From Candidula unifasciata (lineage: Eukaryota; Mollusca; Gastropoda; Stylommatophora; Geomitridae): a stretch of DNA of 64,000 nucleotides. The DNA lies in contig CAJHNH020008539.1 of NCBI GenBank assembly GCA_905116865.2, forward strand, positions 339,501 through 403,500, read 5' to 3'. Below the pieces are notes generated by a model. It was given only the letters and a program-made list of their open reading frames with translations, was not told where the DNA came from and did not search any database. Made by a program: the position numbers and the translations under genes. Of this stretch, positions 32,491 to 45,875 are shown piece by piece (position 1 is the first letter of the stretch; every line of letters starts with the position of its first letter).

Positions 32491-33373
32491 TATACAAAGT
32501 CCGACAATTAAATAATGAGACTAATTCCATTAAAATTTTAATAATCAACTGTTGAAGATATAACCTTTATCTGATTCAAGGGAAGCCCTTTGTGCATTGA
32601 TACAGCAAGTGGCACGATTTAACAAAAACTGGAACGACTTCTGTAGTTCTTCTGTTGTTATAGTCCTTATAAGTCAATCTCATCAATGTTGTCATAAAAG
32701 CTCCCTTTCAATGTAACTTTAATTTTGGGAATAGAAAGTTATCACAGGTAGACAAATCTGGCAAATAGGGTGCACGGTTGACAACACACTTGTTTTAGGG
32801 CCAACAATTCTCGTACAACTACTGCCCGGTAAGCCGGTGCATTATCATGGAGAAGGTACAAACCAGCAAGCAACTTGTTTCTTGCCCAAATCTTGCACTT
32901 AAATTTTACGAATGGTCTCTCCGTTAACACCAAATTCATCTACCATCATCATCACAGTCAAAAAATGATCTTGTTGCATCCGTTCTCTGGCTTTTGCAAT
33001 GAGATCCTCATTACAAACAGAAATTAGGCACCACTTTTGAAAAGTAAATACCACCTGAAAATCTGTGCACAGGATGAAAAATTATGAGCATAAACTTGCT
33101 GCATCAATTCAGCTGACTCTATGGCACTTTTTCTGAGTTGTAAACAGAATTGAATGTTAGCTTTTCGCTCCATGCTGATTAGGTAACTATGCACCTCAGA
33201 CTAGGTCCATAACATGTCGGCCTTTTTGCTGTCTGCTTATCAGGCAGCGATGAAAATTTGCCAGATCATAGATGAAGGTTTCCTCTTTAGATTCCATGCT
33301 TTGCTTCACAGATGGCCTTTCTGTCTTGGTCATAATCAAACCAGTCTTATTACCTAATTGTCGGACATCGTAT
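32491..33373 (-). mobile_element. Decayed mariner-family DNA transposon with terminal inverted repeats
   Basis: Ends GTCCGACAATTAAATAATGA (left) and, inverted, GTCCGACAATTAGGTAATAA (right) form matching terminal repeats next to TA. Minus-strand reading gives MERKANIQFCLQLRKSA, MQQVYAHN and IFRWYLLFKSG, then DHFLTV..VDEFGVNGETIRKI (paired helix-turn-helix region), LLHDNAPAYRA (second catalytic Asp) and FPKLKLHLKGSFYDNIDE. Multiple stops and frameshifts and a total of about 880 bp show it is inactive. Confidence 0.85.
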
Positions 33374-34664
33374 ATTGTTTATTGATGGCAGGCGACCAGC
33401 GGTCCCATGTAAGAAGACGGCACTGCTCCTCAGCTTTCGGGACAGCATGCTGTTTATGAGCCAATTGTCCTTGTCGACATTTTCCCTGTACTTGGCCCAC
33501 AGTATTACACACATTTAACTGCAGCATTTCAGTTCGCTAGCTCCGATTATTTTCCTGCCAAGACTGAGTGAGAGAGTCCATCTCTGACATCCATAAGTTG
33601 CCACGGGACAGATGGATGTTCTCAAGATTGTGACTGTAACTTACATGCATGTGCTACTGCCTGAGTCACATAGAGCTGAGGAGTTGCTGCTGACATCAGA
33701 AGATCAGTGCTCTCCCTTCACTCGATTTGTTTGGATGAGATTAAAATACAGAGACAGAAAGATAGGAAAAGACATTGTTGTCGGTAAAAACTTGCAGTTT
33801 TAAGTCACTTGCTTCAGCTCCCATATTTAAATGACGACAACTTCTGCGTCATATCCAGATTAGTTTATTTAAATGAGTTGAGCCTATTTTATCCAAGAGA
33901 AGCAACTCAGTGAACACATTGACAGCTACAAGTTGTCGCACTTGTTCCCGCCGCCAAAATCGACAAATAATTTGCCTCCCAAATGAAAGGGATCCTCATT
34001 AGAAAAACAGTCAAGATCCAATTCTAAATCTGCATGATTACATCTGTTCGTGTATGCTCATTTGCACATATAGACCGCCCCACAAACACACTGAAACAGG
34101 CGAATGTTTCTCTGCTCTGAGGAAAGTCGGCCACTCAGCGGCCTCCAAAACATGCTGGGTTATATCTGTATCAATTCCAGAAATAGCCAGAGAGCAGACG
34201 ACATTTTCAAGCAACTGTGCTTGGGTGTAAAGAATTCAAGCGGTGTTTTCTGCTTGTTGTCTGTCTCCGTATTAATATAGTATGTGCTTTTACCGACGGG
34301 TTTGACAGCGTTCTGACGTTAACGAGCGCCATTCTTCCATCTCCGGATGACGTCACTCAGGCTACTTGTATGCAACTTTGTGCTCCATTTTTGATCAACT
34401 GCTCGATTCTCCCCGATGTAATCAGATTTCAAAGAATCGGTTTGTTGTTCACTCTCAGACATTAGATGAATGCACTGGTGCTTAATCTCCATTAGCTGAT
34501 ATATGAACCAGGCATTGCCCTCCCAGTTCAACCCAGTGGACAGACGCGCAACAGGGACGGTAGACTGTCCCCACATAGACTGCCAAGATAGCCTGAAGCA
34601 CTGGCGATACACCTTGAACTATTTATTTCACTTTGTTCTAGCAGACATACCTATCTGGAAATAT
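33374..34664. other. Intergenic, nothing recognised
   Basis: About 1.3 kb without tandem repeats. Frames up to about 97 codons occur on both strands (for example 34319-34612, minus) but match no family I know. Confidence 0.5.
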
Positions 34665-35840
34665 GTCCTTGTAACAAACCACATGAATACATATCTGTGT
34701 CACAAACCACGTGGATATTTATCCATGTCACAAACCACATGGATATTTGTCCTTGTAACAAAGCACATGGATATTTGTCCATGTAACAGACCACATGGAT
34801 ATTTGTCCATGTAACAAACCACATGGATATTTGTCCATGTAACAGACCACATGGATATTTGTCCTTGTAACAGACCACACGGATATTTGTCCATGTAACA
34901 GACCACATGGATATTTGTCCATGTAACAAACCACATGGATCTTTGTCCATGTAACAGACAACGCTATGGATATTTGTCCATGTAATCAACAAGTTTAGAT
35001 AACCTTTGTCCATTTTAACAAACTTCATGGATATTTGTCCATGTAACAAACCCATAGATATTTTGTCCATGTAACAAACCACATGGATATTTGTCCATGT
35101 AACAAATGCATGGATATTTTCATCATGTAACAAACCCGTACTCGTACTAGTATATTTGCCCTATCAAACAAACGCACATGGATATTTTTTCCTTGAACAG
35201 ACCACATGGATATTTGTCCATGTAACTAAACCACATGATATTTGTCCATGATGAAACAGACCACATGGATATTTTCCATGTAACAAAACCACATAGTAAA
35301 TATTTAGTCCTTGTAACAGACCACATGGATATTTGTCCAGAAAAAACAAACCGCTATGGATATTTGTCCATGTAAAAATAGCGACAACAAGCATTTTTGT
35401 CAATTCTTCATGTACACAAGACCACATGGATATTTGTCCATGGGCTCTCAAGACCACATGGATATTTAGAGATGTAACCCAACCACATGGATATTTGTCC
35501 ATGTAACAAACCACATGGATATTTTCCATGTAACAAACAACATGGATATTTGTCCATGTAACAGACCACATGGATTTTTGTCCATGTAACAAACCACATA
35601 GATATTTGTCCATGTAACAAACAACATGGATATTTGTCCATGTAACAGACCACATGGATATTTGTCCTTGTAACAAGCTACATGGATATTTGTCCATTTA
35701 ACAAACCACATTGATATTTGTCCATGTAACAGACCACATGGATATTTGTCTATGTAACAGTCCACATGGATATTTGTCCTTGTAACAAACCACATGGATA
35801 TTTGTCCATGTAACAGACCACATGGATATTTGTCCGTGGA
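34665..35840. repeat. Minisatellite, 30-bp unit with internal palindrome, about 38 copies
   Basis: Core ACATGGATATTTGTCCATGT, an imperfect palindrome able to form a hairpin in every unit, followed by AACAAACC or AACAGACC. Units between about 34950 and 35480 have many indels. Intergenic. Confidence 0.95.
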
Positions 35841-36084
35841 GCAGCCTATGCTTCTAAATTCAGGATTGTCGCCGTCTTTGTGTTGTCACATCATCACAGT
35901 CTTACAAGGGAAAACCGATCCTACCTGCGATTACGGACCCCGGGGGGGGGGGGGGGCGGCTGTTTCTGTAATGACCGTGAAGAGGCGTAAACAAGTCTTG
36001 ACCATCAGGTGACTTGGTCCTGGTGCAATCCCCGGCCAAAACCCCACCCCCCCCTATCTATTTTTGGCTCTCCCCCCAGCAGAT

Positions 36085-37990
36085 TTGGTTCAGCACCTGT
36101 ACCTCCCCTCAGTTCAACACCTGTACCTTACCTAAGTTCAGCACCTGTACCTCCCCTCAGTTCAGCACCTGTACCTCCCCTCAGTTCAGCACCTGTACTT
36201 CCCCTTAGTTCAGCACCTGTACCTCCCCTCAGTTCAACACCTGTACCTTACCTAAGTTCAGCACCTGTACCTCCCCTTAGTTCAGCACCTGTACCTCTAC
36301 TCAGTTCAGCACCTGTACCTCCCCTCAGTTCAGCACCTGTACATCCCCACAGTTCAGGATCTGTACATCCCCTCAGTTCAGCACCTGTACATCCCCTCAG
36401 TTCACCACCTGTACCTCCCCTCAGTTCGATACCTGTACATCCCCTCAGTTCAGCACCTGTACATCCCCTCAGTTCAACACCTGTACAGCCCCTCAGTTTA
36501 CCACCTGTACCTCCCCTCAGTTCACCACCTGTACATCCCCTCAGTTCACCACCTGTACATCCCCTCAGTTCAGCACCTGTACATCCCCTCAGTTCACCAC
36601 CTGTACATCCCCTCAGTTCAGCACCTGTACCTCCCCTCAGTTCAGCACCTGTACATCCCCTCAGTTCAACACCTGTACCTCCCTCAGTCAGTTTCCCCCT
36701 CAGTTCACACTGTACCTCCCTCCTCACAGTTCCCACAGTCAGCACTGTACAGTCCCCTCAGTTCACAGTTCAGCCTGTACACCCCCTCAGTTCAGCACCT
36801 GTACATCCCCTCAGTTCAGCACCTGTACATCCCCTCAGTTCAGCACCTGTACCTCCCCTCAGTTTAGCACCTGTACATCCCCTCAGTTTAGCACCTGTAC
36901 CTCCCCTCAGTTTAGCACCTGTACACCCCCTCAGTTCAGCACCTGTACCTCCCCTCCGTTCAGCACCTGTACCTCCCCTCAGTTTCAGCCATCCCCTCAG
37001 TTCAACACCTGTACATGTCACAGCTGTACCCCCCTCAGTTTAGCACCTGTACATCCCCTCAGTTCAGCACCTGTACCTCCCCTCAGTTCACCACCTGTAC
37101 CTCCCCTCAGTTTAGCACCTGGACATACCCTCAGTTCAAAACCTGTACATCCCCTCAGCTCACCACCTGTACATCCTCTCAGTTCAGCACCCGGACATCC
37201 CCTCAGTTCACCACCCGGACATACCCTCAGTTTAGCACCTGTACATCCCCTCAGTTCACCACCTGTACACCCCCTCAGTTCAACACCTGTACATCCCCTC
37301 AGTTCACCACCTGTACACCCCCTCAGTTCAACACCTGTACATCCCCTCAGTTCACCACCTGTACACCCCCTCAGTTCAGCACCTGTACATCCTCTCAGTT
37401 CAGCACCTGTACATCCTCTCAGTTCAGCACCCGGACATCCCCTCAGTTCAGCACCTGTACATCCCCACAGTTCAGCACCTGTACATCCCCACAGTTCAGC
37501 ACTTGTACATCCCCACAGTTCAGCACCTGTACATCCCCTCAGTTCAGCACCTGTACATCCCCTCAGTTCAGCACCCAGACATCCCCTCAGTTCAACACCC
37601 GGACATCCCCTCAGTTCAACACCTGTACATCCCCCCAGTTCAGCACCCAGACATCCCCCAGTTCAGCACCTGTACATCCCCTCAGTTCAGCACCTGTACA
37701 TCCCCTCAGTTCAGCACCCAGACATCCCCCCAGTTCAACACCCAGACATCCCCACAGTTCACCACCTGTACATCCCCTCAGTTCAGCATCTGTACATCCC
37801 CTCAGTTCAACACCTGTACATCCCCTCAGTTTAGCACCCAGACATCCCCCCAGTTCAGCACCTATACATCCCCTCAGTTCAGCACCTGTACATCCCCAAA
37901 GTTCAGCAACTGTACATCCCCACAGTTCAGCACCTGTACATCCCCACAGTTCAGCACCCGGACATCCCCACAGTTCAGCACCTTTTTATA
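36085..37990. repeat. Minisatellite, 24-bp unit, about 78 copies
   Basis: Core CAGTTCAGCACCTGTACATC, period 24 bp with occasional 1-bp slips (36680-36780, 37660). A unit length divisible by three produces long open frames on both strands; I do not regard them as genes. It is preceded by a G run at 35941-35956. Confidence 0.96.
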
Positions 37991-38084
37991 CGCTCCGCTG
38001 ACAAAGCCACAAAAGCACAATAAAGAAAGTGTCAAGTGATCTGGAAACTTTTATTGGCATGCCTGGTGTGACAATGACTGACGT

Positions 38085-38285
38085 TTACAGTAACTCACGA
38101 TGACTGAAGTTTACAGTAACTCACGATGACTGAAGTTTACAGTAACTCACGATGACTGAAGTTTACAGTAACTCACGATGACAGAAGTTTACAGTAACTC
38201 ACGTTGTCAGAAGTTTACAGTAACTCACGTTGTCAGAAGTTAACAGTAACTCACGTTGTCAGAAGTTTACAGTAACTCACAATGT
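38085..38285. repeat. Minisatellite, 26-bp unit, 8 copies
   Basis: Core GAAGTTTACAGTAACTCACG. It shifts from GATGACTGAAG to GTTGTCAGAAG variants along the array. Confidence 0.94.
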
Positions 38286-38614
38286 CAGCAAGCAATTCAT
38301 TTAGACACACTTAGGTAGTCATTGGCACCTGCAGATGGAGCAAGAGACAATAAGAAACATATAACCTTTGCAGCTCACAATACAACAATAAACACAAAGT
38401 GTCAAAGCAACAACTCCTCCTTCACACACCACACCCCCCCCACACACACACACACAGTGGGTCATCTAGTGTAGGAGGCTGGCGTACTTATGAAGATGAC
38501 AGATTTCAAGTCAGACTATCCGTTGCCCATCAAACCAAACAAAAGAATTATGTCTTGACCATGCTGAGGTGGCACTAAGTGACCCGACCAACAACTAAAT
38601 GTTTCAGAAAAGTG
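38286..38614. other. Intergenic, nothing recognised
   Basis: About 330 bp, with a short CA tract at 38440-38455. Confidence 0.5.
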
Positions 38615-38815
38615 CCTTAACGACAGACACTGTACAGTCTTTCCGTGTACCAGAATTCTGTCACAGGACACACACTGTACAGTCTTCCGGTGTGCCAGAA
38701 TTCAGGCACAGGACAGACACTGCAGAGTCTTCCCGTGTGTCTGAATTCTGTCACAGGACAGACACTGTACAATCTTTTCATGTGTCAGAATTCTGTCACA
38801 GGACACACACTGTGT
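38615..38815. repeat. Tandem repeat, 45-bp unit, 4 copies
   Basis: Core CAGAATTCTGTCACAGGACA, each unit containing an EcoRI-like GAATTC except where mutated. Confidence 0.92.
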
Positions 38816-39189
38816 AGTACTTTTGCTGTAGCTAACTGTTCTGATAAATTGCCAACTTTCAAATGCCGATCTACACACCAGTCACGTTCAAGGTCTGCTG
38901 AGTGAATTTATTTAATAATTCTTCAAACCGACTTGCTTGGAGGACAGACTAAACAAGACTCAAATGCACACTACCATCCCCCTAACAAAGACAAGAATGA
39001 TGAGACAGCAATGTCAACATTGTACTTCACCATCAAAACAATTCTTGAAGGAATGCAGAGACAGGATCGAAGAGAGCTTCCAACTCAGTTACCAATATAA
39101 TCAGATTTGACACAGAAAAGACACCGACCATTCAAAGAGAGATGACTCAACATTGGCACCAGTGGCTTGAGTGATTCGATCAGCGTCCC
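38816..39189. other. Intergenic, nothing recognised
   Basis: About 370 bp of non-repetitive sequence with no supported feature. Confidence 0.5.
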
Positions 39190-39718
39190 ACTGAGAGATA
39201 GAACCCCGGACTGAGAGATAGAAGCCCGGACTGAGAGATAGAACCCCGGACTGAGAGATAAAACCCAGGACTGAGAGATAGAACCCCGGACTGAGAGATA
39301 GAAGCCCGGACTGAGAGATAGAAGCCCGGACTGAGAGATAGAACCCCGGACTGAGAGATAGAACCCCGGATTGAGAGATAGAACCCCGGACTGAGAGATA
39401 GAACCCCGGACTGAGAGATAGAACCCCGGACTGAGAGATAGAACCCAGGACTGAGAGATAGAACCCCGGACTGAGAGATAGAAGCCCGGACTGAGAGATA
39501 GAACCCCGGACTGAGAGATAGAACCCCGGACTGAGAGATAGAACCCCGGACTGAGAGATAGAAGCCCGGACTGAGAGATAGAACCCCGGACTGAGAGATA
39601 GAACCCCGGACTGAGAGATAGAAGCCCGGACTGAGAGATAGAAGCCCGGACTGAGAGATAGAACCCCGGACTGAGAGATAGAACCCCGGACTGAGAGATA
39701 GAAGCCCGGACTAAGAGA
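39190..39718. repeat. Highly uniform minisatellite, 20-bp unit, about 26 copies
   Basis: Core CCCGGACTGAGAGATAGAAC, period 20 without slips. Only a few positions vary (CCCCG/GCCCG/CCCAG), suggesting recent expansion. Confidence 0.97.
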
Positions 39719-39734
39719 TGGAACTAGCAAAGCT

Positions 39735-40190
39735 ACAAAATAAGAAATGACTGCGGCGGGTCAGTTTGGATATTGAAAGATAAACACGTCTCTAACATAA
39801 CATCAATATTTAGCCAGAAATTACGTTGACGTTTCTGATTAGTGAACCACTTGTGGAAACTTCTTACAGGAGCCGTGTCTGTACTGTCTGTCTGTATAAC
39901 ATAAAGTAGGGTTAAAGATGCTATTAATGATTTGCTATTTTGCTGGACGGGAGACATTTGAGTGTCTAAACAGTGGGGCTAACTGGTAGGTGACAGCATT
40001 TGCCTTCAGTTCTCTGGCTTCTATCTCTCTGAACAGTCTGCGATCCTCCGTAAATATACTTATTAAATATTTGAATTCTCGTACTTGTTTGATGGTAGTA
40101 CCTTTAACATGAACGTTCATGATATTATGTTTCCTGCCTATCCTCATTTCCCCAGTTTTTGTTGTGTTTATTCTCATGTCGTACTTTGTC
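39735..40190 (-). pseudogene. RTE-type reverse transcriptase C-terminal fragment
   Basis: The minus strand reads MRINTTKTGEMRIGRKHN, VKGTTIKQVREFKYL, SIFTEDRRLFREIEAR and LKANAVTYQLAPLFRH. This is the thumb segment after the RT catalytic core of RTE-type elements. It breaks by frameshift near 39940, after which LLYVIQTDS-like sequence continues. Intergenic. Confidence 0.8.
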
Positions 40191-40749
40191 AGGACTCAAA
40201 ATGGTGTTGTCAATTCTGTTCTTGGTGGTGTATTACGTATTGATCATTTGCAGAAAGAAGTTCATTGATTTATTCAGTGTCTGTATTTGCCTCTTGTGTT
40301 ATTCTTTCCGTGTAATATACTATTTCTTGAGTAGTTCCAGGATTGCTAGGCCTGTCGCGTTGCTTAAAAAAAAATCTTTTCTTTTCTGTCTAAATTTATT
40401 TTACTATTTATCACCGGTTTATCTGTCTTTCTACTTTCGATATCCAAACACACACACACAGACACACACACAAACGCACACCAGGGCGCCGACACAGTCT
40501 TGTCATGTGCTAACTGGCAAGAAAACCTCAAGAAAATACTGGAAATGATACGAAATGTCTCAACAAGTACAGCTTGTACACTGGTACACGTACATAATCA
40601 TAATCCTGGGCTTAGATTAAAACATATTTTCCCAACAGAAACACAGAGGCAATGACTCATCTGTTTCAATAATTATGAAACAAATGCATCTGTTACTGGC
40701 GTATTATAGATTCGATAGGCTCGTACAAAATAATTTCTATACTGTCAAA
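40191..40749. other. Intergenic, nothing recognised
   Basis: About 560 bp. A plus frame at 40159-40548 is hydrophobic (MLCLFSCRTLSG...) but probably the antisense and flank of the RT fragment. Contains a CA-rich stretch at 40446-40475. Confidence 0.4.
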
Positions 40750-41845
40750 CAGAACTACATAAACGACTAAACAGCGAGATAAAATCCTGGATATACTGTC
40801 TTATACTGAACTACATAAACGACTAAACAGTGAGATAAAATCCTGGATATACTGTCTTATACTGAACTACATAAACGACTAAACAGTGAGATAAAATCCT
40901 GGATATACTGTCTAATACTGAGCTACATAAACGACTAAACAGTGAGATAAAATCACTGATATACTGTCTAATACTGAGCATCATAAACGACTAAACAGTG
41001 AGATAAAATCCTGGATATACTGTCTTATACTGAACTACATAAACGACTAAACAGTGAGATAAAATCACTGATATACTGTCTAATACTGAGCATCATAAAC
41101 GGCTAAACAGCGAGATAAAATCACTGATATACTGTCTAATACTGAGCATCATAAACGACTAAACAGTGAGATAAAATCCTGGATATACTGTCTTATACTG
41201 AACTACATAAACGACTAAACAGTGAGATAAAATCCTGGATATACTGTCTAATACTGAACTACATAAACGACTAAACAGTGAGATAAAATCACTGATATAC
41301 TGTCTAATACTGAGCATCATAAACGGCTAAACAGCGAGATAAAATCACTGATATACTGTCTAATACTGAGCATCATAAACGGCTAAACAGCGAGATAAAA
41401 TCACTGATATACTGTCTAATACTGAGCATCATAAACGACTAAACAGTGAGATAAAATCCTGGATATACTGTCTAATACTGAACTACATAAACGACTAAAC
41501 AGTGAGATAAAATCCTGGATATACTGTCTAATACTGAACTACATAAACGACTAAACAGTGAGATAAAATCACTGATATACTGTCTAATACTGAGCATCAT
41601 AAACGGCTAAACAGCGAGATAAAATCACTGATATACTGTCTAATACTGAGCATCATAAACGGCTAAACAGCGAGATAAAATCACTGATATACTGTCTAAT
41701 ACTGAGCATCATAAACGACTAAACAGTGAGATAAAATCCTGGATATACTGTCTAATACTGAACTACATAAACGACTAAACAGTGAGATAAAATCCTGGAT
41801 ATACTGTCTAATACTGAACTACATAAACGACTAAACAGTGAGATT
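40750..41845. repeat. 56-bp minisatellite with five-unit higher-order repeats, about 20 copies
   Basis: Core ATATACTGTCTAATACTGA. Two unit types differ at CCTGG/CACTG, GAACTAC/GAGCATC, CGACT/CGGCT and CAGTGAG/CAGCGAG. In the last 560 bp the order B B B' A A repeats twice as a 280-bp block. Confidence 0.95.
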
Positions 41846-44362
41846 TATTACTTGTCTACTTTAAATGTAGAAATCTTACTTTTAGGGAAAATACAAACAG
41901 GTAATTTAGAAGCCATATCTGGAGAATATCGACAGTTGTCAGGTGCAAACTATCTTGTGATGGAAGAAAACTATTGCTTTCATATTGACTGTGCATAAAT
42001 GGCGCAACCACACTGTGGATAAATTGTGTCAAGATATTTCGGAGCTCTAGGTAAGTGGATGAAAATAATATTTAATTTACTAACTAACCTCTCACAGCAA
42101 GTCACTCTTTTCCTCTTTACTCATTGTTGACTAACAGTATAATTATATGTTGTAGCAGTACACTTATAATATTAAACCTTAACCATTTGACTTATGCTTC
42201 GCGAACACTGGCTGTAAACTCTTGCGGAAACTTCTGGTTGTTAAGCAAATTCTTATGCATATTTGCAGTTGTACCGTCTGTTTTAATTTTTGTAAACTGG
42301 CTTTTGCATCGTGAACACTGGCTGTAAACTCTTGGGGAAACTTCTGGTTGTTCATCCACTTCTTATGCATATTTGTTACCAAAAAATTTCCAATGATAAG
42401 GAATGGATTTCACCCAACAAGATGAAACTGGACAAATTTGTTTGTGCTGTTTGTACCTTGAGGACACATATATAGTAATGCTATAAGTACTGTTAAGAAA
42501 ACTACTCTGGGTGAAAAAAGTATTGCACATATCAATTTCATACTGATTGTGCTTGTTTACTAATTATTAAATACAGGATAATTATATGTTGTAGTAGTCT
42601 ACTAATAATAATAATAACCATCAATAATTTATATTTATGTTATGTATGACATGTGTATGTTTCATAGCAGTATTTTTATGCGCTAAATTTGATAAAGTAC
42701 AAATGTCACCCCTCCCCCTCCCGCTCCTCTGATGAATCCTCTCAGAATCAAAGAGTTAGCACTGATATTTCTTTACTTTTGCTGGAACAACTTTTAGTTT
42801 ATATCTAAACTTTATTGATGTTTATGTTCATGTTGACTGTAGCAAAAGAATTTTTCTTTGTCTGTAAGAGCTTTTATTGTTATATTTATTTGGCACACTT
42901 ATTTACCTTAAAAATGACGTATAGTTCTATAAAATGTGTCGAAAATTAATGAAACTGTAGTTTAATTTGTGTATACATCTCCTCGATAAAAACTGTGGAC
43001 ACAGAGGGACTCAATTTTGCCACAAGAACGGAAATCCCCGTTGACCTGTTAGGCCTATAAACAGAGAAGGCGGTCGCCAGACAAATCAACTGAGCTTTGT
43101 TTAATATTACATAACATTACGTAATACAGCCCCCGGGTCTACCTGGGAAAGTTCTGACTAGTGGCTGTAATGTTTGATTTCACAAGCCAGTGTCATATGA
43201 TTATCTCCTGACCACAGCCCTTAGGGGAAGGCAACTACTCAGTCATAAACTAATTATCCCCCTTGAGATTATCTTCCTTTGAACTGCAGACCAGTCCCTG
43301 GTGTTATAGTAGTTACATAACCAGCCAGGCTGGGCCCTTTCAACTGATAAAATCAGGGTAATTAACGTGGTCTGGTAGACAACTCCAGACTTGACGGCGT
43401 CCACTGGCTGGCGTTTCACACCTGCCAGTTAAATTTGCTGGAGAACAGATGTTTACCAATTAAGAATTTGTGAACTTGGGAAAGGCAGTTCACTTTGATT
43501 GACAGGCCCATTGATAGCTATTTTGATCTGCAAGGTATCTCAGGGGCGTGGCTTAGATCATCTCCGGGAGGGTTGGGTAGAACCTAGTAAGGGGAGGAGT
43601 TTAACCTTGCAGACAGATAGATGTATTATTACTACTAGCTTCTTGATTTTACCTCACAGTGCTACCAACAAGCCACAAACTCAGACCTACCGTAGAAAGT
43701 ATTTCTCACTGGTTGAGTCTTGTTTGGTAATTGCTGGAACGTTTCCAGGTATGAGTGTATATTATTTTTAATCTTTTATTCATAGGTTAGGAGCTAGCTT
43801 AGTTTATTGTTCCTTTCCTGATTTTTCTACACATTCTGCTTGATATAGTTCTTGGTTAGTATTCAGTTATCTCTGTTAGGGAACTGCTAAACTATTCCTA
43901 TTTCTTGTATGTTTGTGTCACATGTTTTTCAGTGTATGTTTCCATGTGTATAAAATAAGATGTGAACAATGACATTTGCTATAATGAAATGTAAATATTA
44001 TGTTTCAATTATCAACCCAAAACCTGTTCTTGAAATGTGGGAAAATCATGCCCACAAGTGCAGCCATGTGGTTGAGTTTTAATAGCCCCCCATGTGCTCA
44101 CTTTCACTGGAAAGTCAATATTCCAGACAACATGCACATATAAAATGGTTGGAGTTTTCAGCACATAACCGGCTCCACGTGTTCAGGTAAAAGCAATGTT
44201 TGGAAGTCTAAGTGAAGACGGACAGCAGACTTAGAAAGTCAATTATCATGACAGTACATGAGAGGGAAGCCAGGATATGTGACGTCAATGTAAGACATAA
44301 GACCTTCAGACTAGAGATGTGGACTGGAGAGAGATGTGGTAATATAATTGTAGGAGTATAGA
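41846..44362. other. Intergenic, with a local 110-bp-spaced duplication and possible LTR sequence
   Basis: No gene recognised. GAACACTGGCTGTAAACTCT with about 45 following bases occurs at about 42199 and again near 42312. The part from 43166 (TGTAAT) onward might be LTR, see the entry ending at 44971. Confidence 0.4.
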
Positions 44363-44971
44363 TGTAATGTAAGTATAGTACTACATTGTATTGGTACCTC
44401 CTGAGTTGAGATGGTATGCACCACATACATATCGCAAGCATACTTGGTGTAAGCTGGAAACAGGCGGAAACATACTACACTTATATGTTTAGTTTGAAAC
44501 ACAGCTAAGCCGGAAACGGGGTGAATACGTCTGATAGATAGTCACATGCATGAACATAAGTTATTGGAGATCGGCCATCTGGAAACAGGCGGAGAATAAG
44601 CTGAAACAGGCGGAGAATAAGCTGAAACAGGCGGAAAACAGGCAGGTAAGAAGCTGAAAGAGGTGGAAGAGCTTGACAGTGCCTCACGGCTGTTAGAGGT
44701 TCTGTGAAAAAAAGTTATGTTCACACATTGTTTGTAATAGTATCACCATCATTACGCCACTCTAATCCCAGGTGCTGTTTTCTCGCTGAATAATCTCATC
44801 ACTATCATACCATTAGCTAGTCACTGTTTGTGTAAACACTACAAACTGGAAATTGCATTTAACTGATTGTTAGTAAATAAAGCTGTATGTCAAGTTTTAT
44901 ACTACATCGTTTGTTAAATTCCAAATGTATTCAGTCTTACCTGTTTAACTAAACTGTTCGATAAAATTACA
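44363..44971 (+). mobile_element. Probable LTR end of a second LTR retrotransposon (5' limit uncertain)
   Basis: It ends ATTACA at 44966-44971, has AATAAA at 44876-44881, and is followed directly by TTTGGTGGGGGCTC, a primer-site-like motif. TGTAAT starts occur at 44363 (609-bp LTR) and 43166 (1.8 kb); I list the shorter. Without a second LTR the boundary cannot be proven. Confidence 0.45.
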
Positions 44972-44974
44972 TTT

Positions 44975-45237
44975 GGTGGGGGCTCATTAATAATTCTATA
45001 CCAGGAGAGGAGAAAGTGGGAGGGGTTAACTGTGTATCTTGATATCTCATTGGGTTCATCTCGATATCTATCTATCCCTTCTCCTACACCTGTGGGTACT
45101 AAGTGTAGCTGTTGTGTATTTACATGACGAGCCAAACATGGCTGTTTTCTTGGATATCCAGAACTTTGTCTGAGATCAACATAGCTCGGATAATAGTCTA
45201 GTTTCTCTGGTGGAGGTGAAGTGTTGAGAGGTAAACT
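44975..45237 (+). mobile_element. LTR-retrotransposon leader-like segment, copy 2
   Basis: It starts at GGTGGGGGCTC just after the LTR end and matches 13026-13290 throughout (AGGAGAGGAG, GGGGTTAACT, TATCTATCTATCCCTTC, TAATAGTCTAGTTTCTC). It ends where the 32-bp minisatellite begins. No gag frame follows. Confidence 0.6.
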
Positions 45238-45274
45238 CCTACTCATCACAAAAGTATCTATCCACGTTCGGGAC

Positions 45275-45875
45275 GACCGCGACAACCGAGTTGACAGTAT
45301 ACCACAGCGAACGTATACCGAGTTGAGAGTATACCACAGCGAACCTATACCGAGTTGAGAGTATACCACAGCGAACGTATACCGAGTTGCGAGTATACCA
45401 CAGCGAACGTATACCGAGTTGCGAGTATACCACAGCGAACGTATACCGAGTTGAGAGTATACCACAACGAACCTATACCGAGTTGAGAGTATACCACAGC
45501 GAACGTATACCGAGTTGCGAGTATACCACAGCGAACGTATACCGAGTTGAGAGTATACCACAGCGAACCTATACCGAGTTGAGAGTATACCACAGCGAAC
45601 GTATACCGAGTTGCGAGTATACCACAGCCGAACGCCATACCGAGTTGAGAGATATACCACAACGAACCTATACCGAGTTGAGAGTATACCACAGCGAATG
45701 CGAACGTATACCGAGTTGTCGAGTATACCACAGCGAACGTAATACCGAGTTGAGAGTATACCACAGCGAACCTATACCGAGTTGAGAGTATACCACAGCG
45801 AACGTATACCGAGTTGAGAGTATACCACAGCAAACGTATACCGAGTTGAGAGTATACGACAGCGAACGTATACCA
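45275..45875. repeat. Minisatellite, 32-bp unit, about 19 copies
   Basis: Core GTATACCGAGTTGAGAGTAT. Several units between 45600 and 45740 have single-base insertions. Confidence 0.95.

Noticed and set aside
36009..38039. Long repetitive open frames (over 300 codons) rich in PVPPLSSA or CTSPQFST
   Set aside because: They are produced by a 24-bp tandem repeat whose length is divisible by three. Several frames on both strands are open at once, and there is no domain or start context.
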